Program-made: the position numbers and the translations under genes
Origin: Nereocystis luetkeana
Lineage: Eukaryota; Sar; Phaeophyceae; Laminariales; Laminariaceae
Assembly (NCBI GenBank): GCA_031213475.1
Contig: JARUPZ010000010.1
Span: forward strand, 7,108,776-7,172,775
Length of the DNA: 64,000 bases
Direction of reading: 5' to 3'
Shown: in pieces, positions 54,665 through 64,000 of the stretch
Position numbering within the stretch: the stretch's first letter is position 1
Layout of the letters: each line of letters begins with the position of its first letter
Notes under the pieces: generated by a model
Seen by the model: only the letters and a program-made list of their open reading frames with translations
What the model was told of the DNA's origin: nothing
The model's database searches: none

Positions 54665-55430
54665 GTTTGACTCCAATTAAGTAAGTCGTTTGAAGGTTCA
54701 GAAGTTTACACCACCCCCTCAAGTACTGACGTGACTCCGAGTAAGCAAGTTGTTTGAAGGAACTGACGTTCACGCCACGTTTGAAGGTACTGACGTGACT
54801 CCGAGTAAGTAAGTCGTTCAAAGGCACTGACGTTCACGCCACGTTTGAAGGTACTGACATGACTCCGAGTAAGTAAGTCGTTTGAAGGCACTGCCGTTCA
54901 CGCTGCGTCTGAAGGTACTGATATGACTCCGAGTAAGTAAGTCAGTCGTTTGAAGGCACTGACGTTCACGCCACCTTCACTGACGTGACTCCGAGTGAGT
55001 AAATCGTTTGAAGGCACTGACGTTCACGCCACCTTTGGAGGTACTGACGTGACTCCGAGTAAGTAAGTCGTTTGAAGGCACTGACGTTCACGCCACCTTC
55101 ACGCCACCCCCCCGTTTGAAGGCACTGACGTTCACGCCACGTTTGAAGGTACTGACGTGACTCCGAGTAAGTAAGTCGTTTCAAGGCACTGACGTGCACG
55201 CCACGTTTAAAGGTACTGACATGATTCCAAGTAAGTAAGTCGTTTGAAGGCACTGACACTCACGCCACCTTCACACCACCCCCCCAAGTCTCCGCGTAAG
55301 TAAGCCGTTTCAAGGCACTGACGTTCACGCCACGTTTGAAGGTACTGACATGACTCTGATTAAGTAGGTCGTTTCAAGGCACTGATGTTCACGCCACCTT
55401 GACGCCACCCCCCCAGCCCGAACAGTGTCC
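54665..55430. repeat. ~58-bp minisatellite in X copy R
   Basis: The reverse complement of the array at 42390-43045, with the same unit and a different number and order of units. Several short apparent proteins here are translations of the repeat. Confidence 0.8.
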
Positions 55431-57309
55431 ACTGGTGAGACCCTTTCAAGCTAAAACTAATTCATGAGTCCTCAAACGTCATTCATCCACCACCACTTCC
55501 AGATCGTACCCCTTGTATAACGGTTTTCGTGAAAGTAGTTGTAGAAAGGTGGTGACAAACACCCCCCCAGCACGGAAACTACCTACTGCCTATTGGCATC
55601 CCAAAACCACCTTTCTCTTCGTGTCTCCAACACTGGGCCACTAATCTTGGAGAGTCGAATAGGAAGGTATCCTGCTCGGTTACACCATGCCTACAGCATG
55701 TTTTCCAGCATTAGTCATGCAATCTAGAATTCCTACAATCGTCCGTCTCCAAGCATCGGGTGCATAACAGGTGCGTGGTACGCTCAACCACTTCACGACC
55801 GCGTTCGCAAATGAACGGAACCTTTAGTTTGGGCATTGGGCATATGTGGCCTCGCCTTTATAGAAGTGCCCTCCCAATGCGGGGACGAAGCACTTGGAAA
55901 TTAGGGTCAACCTTATGTACATGTACAGCAGTGCAGTACTCAAACGGTGAGGATGCCCAATCGTCATTGGGAACCATGTCAGATACTTGAACAAAGTCAA
56001 GCTCAGTTGATCTCCGTTCACTGGGTCAGCGACTAGTACGGCGCCTGAGTATGCGCGCTGGGGAAGGGCCTTGTTTTCCTATGAAACCACCAGGTTTTCT
56101 CTCCTCAGTTTGATTTGCATTGTGTATCTCGTATCCACCGCTTAGGATGCATGTATTTGCTCTGGAAGAGCAGTCACCCTTGTTGCAGGCAAAGCGCTCC
56201 GGATAGAGGCCAGCGCTCCGAGGTCCTTTCGGCACGAATGTAAAAAAAAACGCCTGTTTTCACGGTTTTCCAATATTCGTGCATGATACTATCAAGTAAC
56301 CGTTCACGCATCCCCCAGTATTCGGGCGCTGTGATCACGGGATTGCGACTATTTATATGTGTTATCCCCGATTCTGTGATACAAACTGCTGTGTTGACAT
56401 CCTGGTAGTCGATAATCTAGTGCCGGGTGGTTTGTAACTACCAGTACTAATATACCCGGTGCCACTAGGTTGATAGGTTTTATGTATTCGTTGGTGTCGC
56501 ATTGCTATCTCTCTCTGCTCTTGGACGGAAGGCGTGCGTCGTGCCTGCCGTATCCAGTGTGATGTGATACCAGCTCGGCATGCTGAAGATACTATACATA
56601 CTTTACAGCAGTCGGGATGAATAAGGTAATGCGGCCGTATGTGTTCCACTCGTACTCTGGACGTATTGTGTATGTGTTCTTCACTTTAAACCATTATTTC
56701 TACCCGTCGACATCCAGCGCAACCAGTGTCCGTGCCCTTCATTTGATCCTAGAGAGATATTTTTCCTGTGTTCACAAACTACACCACAGTCATCACAATA
56801 TACGTGGATTTCTTGAAAGTTCCATGTTTGCCAGCCGACAATGCACGTTGTTGTCCAGGGGTTCATCGTTCTACAGGGTGGTTATGTACGCCCAAACGGC
56901 GTAAGGCTCGACATTGTTAGTTTCCGTCATCACCTAACCGAGCAAACGGTCCACGAGAGCATGCGTGTATTAGTACGTACGGCACCTTTATCTTGTATCG
57001 ACACCGGTCGGTTGCATTTGGTTTTGAAGACAATATGTGGTCAATGGCATGGAGTCATTTATTAACGAATATGCATGTGTGTGCGATCATGAAAAACGAG
57101 CGAACATACGAGCACGAGCAACAGGCAAACGGAGCACGAGCAACGAGTATGTCTGCATGCATTGACCGGACAAGTATCTTCAAAGCCTTACGAAACAAAC
57201 AGGCAGAGCACCATCGGCAGCGTGAATACATAACAGCATATCACACGAATCACCCTCCTACAAGGCAGGCAACACCGAAAACATGTGGATGTATGCATAT
57301 AACGAGTAT

Positions 57310-57595
57310 CACATAACATAGTGTGCAAGATGGAGCGTGGGATTGTAGAAAGAAACAAATCACCTCGTATCACAGTTTTGCAAACATTCCCATCGCCTGG
57401 GTTGTCCGTTCTTATTTCTTATAATTGACGGACTAATTATGTGCGCGGAAGCTATAACATAGTATGCAAAATAGAACTTGGGATTATACAAAGAGCACGA
57501 TCACCTCATATCACAGTTTTGCAAACATGCCTATCGCCTGGGTTGTCCGTTCTTATTTCTTATAATTGACGGACTAATTATGTGCGCAGAAGCTA
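57310..57595. repeat. 141-bp tandem duplication inside X copy R
   Basis: Counterpart of 40268-40549, in reverse orientation; both units are preserved. Confidence 0.75.
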
Positions 57596-59344
57596 ATGAG
57601 TATGGTTGTTTCCTATGGCCACGTACCGGGTCAAAATACCAGGGAAAGCCAGCGAAATGCCAACTTACCGGGTGAGAAGACCCGAACGGGTGAAACAAGT
57701 GGAATTCCAACGTATCGGGTACTTGGAGACCATAACAACCCGCTATGACTCTCGTTGTGTGCCCTCAGTTGTTTCAACGTAGCTTTCATCTACCCCCGAA
57801 TAGTAACGTGCCGTACACTGCACAGCTGAACGGCTCCCAACAGCATTACTTTGCTCCGATAGTGGGGGAAACTCATCCCATACGTGTGTAGGGGTGTGTG
57901 GGGCCAAAGTTAAACGTCTCCACGCTTGTGAAAGCAAGGGGAGCAATGGACCAAGGATCTAGAGAGCTTTTGCCGTGCGACCTTCAGTCCCATGAACGGT
58001 TATATTGATAGTGGTATGAATACTGTATATACTGTGGATACATCCTCAACGTATGATATGTAGCCTTCGACTAAAAATCGTCATTTGTACCCAGCTTCAT
58101 CACCGTAGTATATGAATACCAGATACCTGGTACTCGTGTACATACGGTGTGTGTGGTAATATGTCTCTTTTCAACGCGTTAACTTGACTCGAGAAGATGG
58201 GAAGAGAGATGTACGAAATGGTCCCTAAGTATTTTGCCATACGACCTACCAGGTACCTGGTACAGTTTTACGGGAGTGTGTAATATTATATATAGCCTAT
58301 AAACGCCCTTTATTGATGTTGTCAGAAGCATACATACTGCGAGACACCCCCCACGTATGCTTAACCGTGTATCAAGAGCTCACCCAGTTCGGGGAAGAAA
58401 AAATAAAAACTGCAGGTACAGAGAGTACAGCAGTAGTAGTAGCAGTATGGTTCCCTATCTTTTTTCCACATTACATGTACTATCGTTACTATTCATATTC
58501 TTAGTCGTGTACGTACGGTAATGCAAGTCGTCGTATAATATACTGGTACCCTGGTATACCATATTCTCATCTTTTTGAGCATCGTGTGAAACTGCGTAGT
58601 GTATAGACTACTGATGGTATTGTAGACGGGGATACGGCTTTTCTGTGTAATTTTCAAGTTGAGGCGTCTTTGCTCCAGGCAGCTACTACTCAGTGCTCGG
58701 GGCATGGTAGGTTATCGGTTCCTATGACTACTTCAAACTTAAAACCATCTACGGAAGGCGCTCCTCCCGCAACGATATTCGAAAGTACTCCCTGTTTCGA
58801 TACCAGCAGCGAGGTTTATACTTCAACAGCAGCAGTTACATGTGACATGTGACCACGAAAATACTGCTGTCGCTCAGGTTGGGCTGATTATTAGAGTCGT
58901 AAACATACGTATTGCCATGATAGTCTAAGTGAATACAGCCGACCCCCCCCTTTTTTTTGCTCGAGGAGTACCGCACAGCAAGAAAATGACCGGCCGCACG
59001 AAAAAACACAGACCAGATGTGCGAGGCCGACAACAAAAAAATCGAGAGTCACGCCTGAGGCGAAGAACCGCCGCAAACAAACGAGAGTTACACCTGAGGC
59101 GAAGTCCGCCCGCAACCTATCGTCAAGGCGTGCGCGGGCATGAAAAAAAAGTCGAGGGTCAGGACGGAGAGATTCGTGGCCTTCTTTTCTTTTCTGGTGC
59201 TGCCTTATCGCGAGTCTGTGATGGTGGCTACCTGCCGTGACTACTGTTTCCCGATACCTTTTGTATGGTCACTGCTATAAACAGCAGTAGTGCTCCCCGA
59301 ATATATGTACTCTATCTTAGTTTACTATCCCTCGCTGCTGGCAC

Positions 59345-59600
59345 CCATCAGACTCCATCATCCCGGAAAGAACTCGGCGCTCGATACTTGGTCACCCATC
59401 AGATTCCCTCCCGGAGAAGCTCGGGCAGAGACACTGATCCTACCCAGGGAAAAACTCGGGCCCCGATGCTTGGGCCCCATTCCGCCCAGGAGGACTCTCG
59501 GGCCCAGTTATTCGGGCCCTCGTTCCGCCCGGGAGAACACTCGGGCCCAGGTGCTCGGGGCCAAACAAATTCCCTGGGTACCGATCTCTCGTGTTCCCGC
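59345..59600. repeat. ~53-bp G/C-rich tandem repeat near the X 5' LTR (copy R)
   Basis: Units of the type CTCGGGCCCNGATGCTTGGG with TTCCGCCCGGGAGAACACTC recur about five times. Copy L lacks this block, so it is either lost there or expanded here. Confidence 0.7.
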
Positions 59601-59661
59601 CAGAGCTATTGACCTTGCGCTCCAATCTCCCCCTCTTTCTGTCATCTGCCTGGGTTCATCA

Positions 59662-60225
59662 CGTTACAGCTGCCTCCCTCTTGTGTGCTGCTATCGGCTC
59701 GGTCTCACCTCGATAGCCAGCTGTTGTCGTTCGTTGAGAGAGTCCTTGTGGGGATTTCCTCCGTACTTCGCTCCTAAATCCTCTCTGGCCACGGGGTGGC
59801 CAGACGCCACGAGAGTTGAGTGTTGGTATTGCTCAGCGAATGCGACGTGGGATTAACTGACATGCACGTGATGGGCAACTGACATGAACGGGGTGGGCAA
59901 GACTCATGCTCGGTGTGTGAACAGGATATGGTTTGACTTGTTTCTTTCGTTCTTTGGTGGGATTGACTAACCCCAGGTAGGGCCACAGAGCACCCGTATC
60001 GACCATTACAGCCGATACGAGGTTTCCATGACCCAGACAATGGCCTCCCCCGCCGGAGACACTCCGTTGTATACCTACATCGATATGACAGCGAGTCATC
60101 CTACGGTTTTATCGCTGCCTTACACGATGCACCCTCCGTGCGTCACTTGTCAGGTCAGTCGACGTACATCACAGAATACCCTGTCGCCCACCTGGGTGAC
60201 TCCTGGATCCCGTAGCGCTGCAACA
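59662..60225 (-). repeat. X 5' LTR of copy R (564 bp)
   Basis: Minus strand from TGTTGCAGCGCTACGGGATC to GGCAGCTGTAACG. The terminal A is changed to G compared with the other LTRs. Confidence 0.85.
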
Positions 60226-60880
60226 CACTCGGTCAAGATTACGTACGCAAAAGCGGGCACACTCAGCCAAGAGTATAATCGACATTCAAAACTGAGATCG
60301 ATGATTGCCAATTTTGATATGGAAATCTGACCACCAGCAGCAGCAGAAGCAGCAGCGGTACAGTACCAGCACCACCAGCGCACCAGCACACCAGCACCAC
60401 AGCACACTCGGTCAAGATTACGTACGCAAAAGCAGGAACACTCAGATAAGAGTATGATCGACACTCAAATTTGAGATCGATGATTGCCAATTTTGATATG
60501 GAAATATGACCAGCAGCAGCAGCAGCAAGAAGCAGCAGCGGTACCAGTCCCAGCACCACCAGCGCACCAGCACACCAGCACCACAGCACACTCGGTCAAG
60601 ATTATGTACGCAAAAGCAGGCACACTCAGCCAAGAGTATAATCGACATTCAAAATTGAGATCGATGATTGCCAATTTTGATATGGAAATTTGACCACCAG
60701 CATCAGCAGCAGCAGCAGCGGTCCCAGTACCAGCACCACCCGCGTACCAGCATACCAGCACCACAGCACACTCGGTCAAGATTACGTACGGAAAAGCAGG
60801 GACACTCAGCCAAGAGTGAGCATAATCGACATTCAAAATTGAGATCGATGATTGCCAATTTAGAGAACAAAATTTGAGCT
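60226..60880. repeat. ~185-bp satellite, right part (three and a half units)
   Basis: Continues the unit broken at 52971. Starts of AGATCGATGATTGCCAATTT recur at about 60293, 60474, 60658 and 60841 (steps of 181-184). It includes short CAG tracts and GGTACCAGTACCAGCACCA motifs. Confidence 0.85.
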
Positions 60881-60889
60881 AAAACAGGC

Positions 60890-61515
60890 TCGAGATGATT
60901 TTTTCGAGTCAATTTTTGAAAATGTTAATACTAAAGTATTAACCCGCTTCAACAATATCCAACTACACTTGAAGAATGATTATAACTCGTTTTATGTAAA
61001 AAAAAAAGGTTTTGAACCCCCGAGCCCCAACCGAAACAGTCGATTTTTGAAAACGTTAATACTAAAGAATAAAAATATTCAACTACTTGAATAATGACTA
61101 CAACTCGTTTAAGTAAAAAAATAAGGTTTTGAGATGGTGGAAGAATCTATCGTCTCTGTCATCACATGGACAAACTTCAGTCAAGAGCTTTCGACAAATC
61201 AACCCCGAGTAAAAAACGGTACAACATGCGGAAAGCTTGGCATCGGTCCATCAAGAGGGTGAAGGGCCTGGTCAGGAAGTTTTTTACTGGGCGCGTAGGG
61301 CGCACTCGGTCGAAAGTAAATTCGACATTAAAATTGAGATATAATATACCAAATTCGACATTAAAATTTTGAGATAAAACAGGTTCGAGGTGAAATTTAT
61401 TTCAATGTCGATTTTTGAAAACGTCAATACTAAAAAATAAACGCTTGAATTTTCAACTGCACTTGAACAATGACTACAACTCGTTTATGTTAAAAAAAAA
61501 AGGTTTTGAACGATT
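60890..61515. repeat. Three ~120-bp repeats with AACTCGTTTA...AAGGTTTTGA core
   Basis: Similar segments at about 60903-61012, 61042-61133 and 61416-61512 share TTTTTGAAAAYGTYAATACTAA, TTGAAYAATGAYTACAACTC and AAAAAGGTTTTGA. The third is separated from the others by ~280 bp that contain a Lys/Arg-rich 68-residue plus-strand frame (61166-61372), which I do not recognise. Confidence 0.65.
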
Positions 61516-62335
61516 CTACTGCGCCCCAACCGTGCCAACCGGGTATTGCCATGAGCGCCAGATCCATTAGTACCACTTTGTAAGTCACTTTATGTAGGAC
61601 CTGAATAACGATGAAATTATGAATTGTGCAATATTTACTTGATGGGCTTGCTCCCTCTCTGGAATCTCACACTGCCACTTTATTAGTGGTTGATTGCAGC
61701 AGCACGATGCAATACGATCTGCGGGTAATACGATAAACGCACAGCAGAGGGGCCACACTCGGTATATCGATTGTTTCCGTATCGAGCAAATTTCGTACTC
61801 TGAATGCTGAGACTATTATAAATAGGGTGCTTGCGGCCTCAACATTGCAAGTGACTGGGAGTGTGAGCAGTACTCAACTTCAAACCTCAGAATACTGCCT
61901 GAAAGTTGCGAGTAAGTGCGAGTGTGAGTAGTACTAAAGATCCAAATGCCACGGGTGTAAGGAGTGCCCGCAGGATCGTACGCCGAAAAATCCGAATGAA
62001 CGGTCGTCAATATTATCACTTGAATCGAGAGGATGAGGTGTGTTGAATCGAAGGTGTCAGAGCAGAGATCAGACGACCGTGCTGGTAGGATAATGAAATG
62101 AAAACGATGTCGAACTTTCTTAGTCACAAACGCGAGGATGATGGAGACGGCAGCAGCAGTGGTAGTGCAAAATGTCAATGCCGTACGAGACGTATCTGCA
62201 CGAAGAACGGCTGTAATTATGGTGGTCATCGACAGAAGAGTGTGCCGGATTGGGTCGTCCTGAGCAAAGTCCAGACGATGCTCGTAAGATATCAATATGG
62301 GAAGGTGCAGATAGATGCTCCGAGTACCTTGGAGT
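61516..62335. other. No gene recognised
   Basis: A minus-strand frame of 159 residues (62295-61816) is Thr/Ile/Ser-rich and has no recognisable domain. A duplicated GCGAGTGTGAGCAGTACT-like stretch lies at 61856-61935. Nothing else is supported. Confidence 0.35.
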
Positions 62336-62975
62336 AAAGTCTCGAGTATCGGAGATATATTACTTCAGGTACTTCGTGTACTGGGAGTATTTCAGGGCTC
62401 GATACTCCGGGATACTGCTCGTACTCGGAGTATTTCGGGTATGATCACTCTCAATACATATTTCGGGGTTCGATACTCTGAAATACTGCTGTACTCCGAG
62501 TATTTTGGGGTTAATTACTCTGGAATACTCGTTGTTTCAAGTATTTGGGGATCTTTGTACTGCTCCTTTTAAGTTCTCGGCGTACTTGAGCATTTCATAC
62601 TGCAAAAACTTCAATACTCGGAGTATTTCAGGGTTTCATATTCCGAGGTACGTGTAGTACTCGGAATATTTCAGGGTTTTACACTCCAAGGTACTCCGGA
62701 TTAGAATTTACTCGGAGTATTTAACTCGAATGATGAAGTATTCCTGGGTTCAATACTCGCGATACTCGGAGTACTCCGAGTAATTTAGGTGTTTGTACTC
62801 CGGGTACTGCTTGTACTCGAGTATAAGTACTGCTCATGCTCCCAGTAGTCGGAGATTTTGGCCCTTCAGCACTGCTCATACTGCAAGTGCTCCGAGTGTT
62901 TAGGCCACCAGCACTCTAATACTCGGAGTACGAAAATCACTCGATACTCCGAGTATACTCGGAGTATCGAGAGTA
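62336..62975. repeat. TACTCGGAGTATTTCRGGG quasi-repeat array
   Basis: The palindromic core ACTCGGAGTA / TACTCCGAGT recurs about 15 times with 15-60 bp spacing, often followed by TTTCAGGG or TTTCGGG. Both orientations occur (for example GATACTCCGAGTATACTCGG at 62943), so the array could fold extensively. Confidence 0.7.
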
Positions 62976-64000
62976 TCCAAAGTATTACCGAGAAATCAAA
63001 CGCTTTCGAGCCGCGAGCAATGTCGGTATGTCGGTACAACCCACAAAAACCGTCAAACCGGCTGCTGCACAGGTGATATAGGGCGAGTTTTGACATCGTG
63101 AAGAGCTGTTTTGGATCATCGTGATTCTTACTGATATTAATGTAGTAGTGGAACTCGAAGAGGGTGCCAACAACAGCATCATACGATTGCGAAACAACGG
63201 AAGGAGGAGCAGCAGCAGCAGCAGCAGCAGCGTCAAGCCAAGTGGTAAAAATAGATGGGGATCAAACGAAGCCGGCACGACCAAACGTTGAACGGACGGA
63301 GGATGATAAACGAACCGCGCATACGCGTCATACATCCGTTCCTGCTAGGGAAGCCAACGCCTTGCGCACCGTGTAGGCGGTTTGTGTTGTTTCACCACAG
63401 GTGCTGCAGGCAGGCTTCTTTCTTGCGCTGCTGCTGTATGCAGTTGAGTTGTCTTTGCTCGGGGCAAGGTCTTCGTGGCGAAACTCATCATCGTCGCCAC
63501 GGGCTACCAACAACGCGGTGTAGCGAGCGTCGCTCCTCATCAACTCTATACGGGAGGTGTCGGTTGGTCAAATAATAAAAATTGCGGTGGGCTTTCGAAC
63601 CGTAACGGCAAAGTACGATCTCGACCAACAACGCGGCGGGACACACAGATACCTTCTCGTGTCAAGCGTGCATGATTGTGTGTGTACAGCAGTGTGCTGC
63701 CGTAGGAGATAGGGAAGATGATTTGGAAATTGGGTGTTGTTGCAGAGCTTATAGAGGAAGGTACTGCTTTAGTTGTCTGTGGTAGTCCACAGCGCGGCGT
63801 ATGTAGTGTACAAAAGACGACAGAGAGGATTGCGTGACCCCTCGGTAGCTCGAAAGACTTTTCTTTCAATGGACTTCGGGTGAAGCGGTGGTAGATGACA
63901 AGGACCGGATGTTCAAAGTGCAGGAGGGCAGGAACACATGCGTGTTTCGAAGATGACGTCGCAAAGGAAAATATCTTGGAACGTTGCACGAGGGCAGCTT
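62976..64000. other. No confident gene at the right end
   Basis: Contains a (GCA)n tract at 63210-63232. The minus-strand frame 63989-63546 (147 residues) is Ser/Pro/Thr-rich without recognisable motifs. Confidence 0.35.

Larger units (their letters stand above)
52972..60225 (-). mobile_element. Family X LTR element, copy R (complete, 7254 bp)
   Basis: Both LTRs are present (59662-60225 and 52972-53534), flanked by a CACT duplication within a satellite, so the element limits are exact. On the minus strand the order is 5' LTR, a G/C-rich ~53-bp repeat block (59590-59345), a long interior collinear with copy L, the ~58-bp minisatellite, the RS-rich gag-like region, a purine tract and the 3' LTR. 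After the 5' LTR the sequence is GATGAACCCAGG; I could not match it to a tRNA 3' end with confidence. No polymerase or integrase is visible. The two LTRs differ at scattered positions, so insertion was not very recent. Confidence 0.85.

Noticed and set aside
38348-60225. The large inverted repeat as a pure assembly artefact
   Set aside because: The two arms have different LTR completeness, different internal deletions and different flanking DNA, and copy R has a target-site duplication in a satellite. This is expected for independent insertions.

Overview
This window is eukaryotic nuclear DNA built almost entirely from mobile elements, their fragments, and tandem repeats. I see no intact host housekeeping gene, no rRNA and no convincing tRNA. 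Supporting marks are long CAG/CTG runs, a tyrosine-recombinase retrotransposon, LTR and LINE relics, several inverted-repeat DNA elements, and a decayed Crinkler/RHS-type gene. Together these suggest a repeat-rich protist or alga (oomycete, stramenopile, red or green alga, or similar). The sequence alone does not fix the lineage.

Layout. 0-6 kb: a minus-strand Gln-rich reading frame broken by one TAG, a direct repeat of about 1.25 kb (W), and an LTR-like unit (LTR2) with a TATA box. 5.9-9.75 kb: element Z on the minus strand, with a gag-like frame, 50-residue repeats and a poly(A) retroposon inside it. 9.75-12.7 kb: a GATCTG quasi-repeat and a five-unit CAG-containing satellite carrying a 105 bp MITE. 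13.3-17 kb: a broken X element holding a 5'-truncated LINE. 17.3-20.4 kb: a second LTR2 copy split by a solo LTR3 and by a 1.5 kb inverted-repeat transposon. 20.5-22.57 kb: a second Z copy, opposite in orientation to the first. 22.575-30.65 kb: a complete DIRS-order (Ngaro/PAT-like) element with split direct repeats. 30.8-32.05 kb: an X fragment holding a 758 bp TA-target element. 33.6-38.2 kb: family Y repeats, G+C hairpins and a minisatellite. 38.35-44.69 kb: X copy L (+). 45.3-47.5 kb: Crinkler/RHS relics. 47.5-52.5 kb: little that I can name. 52.972-60.225 kb: X copy R (-), complete, with 563/564 bp LTRs and a CACT target duplication inside a satellite of about 185 bp. 60.2-64 kb: more tandem repeats.

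The nesting gives a relative history. Satellites came first, then X and the MITE inserted into them. LTR2 was hit by LTR3 and a DNA transposon. Z was hit by the Ngaro-like element and by a retroposon. X was hit by a LINE and by a TA-target element. Nearly every coding frame (gag, pol, LINE RT, Crinkler NTPase) carries single-base frameshifts or stops. That fits decay, or in part assembly indels.

The most unusual signals are three. First, precise 7- or 14-bp insertions of a TACCWGG heptamer at TA sites distinguish otherwise paralogous copies. Second, X is an LTR element about 7.25 kb long with no visible polymerase but a long conserved interior. Third, the Ngaro-like element has all four of its terminal repeats preserved.
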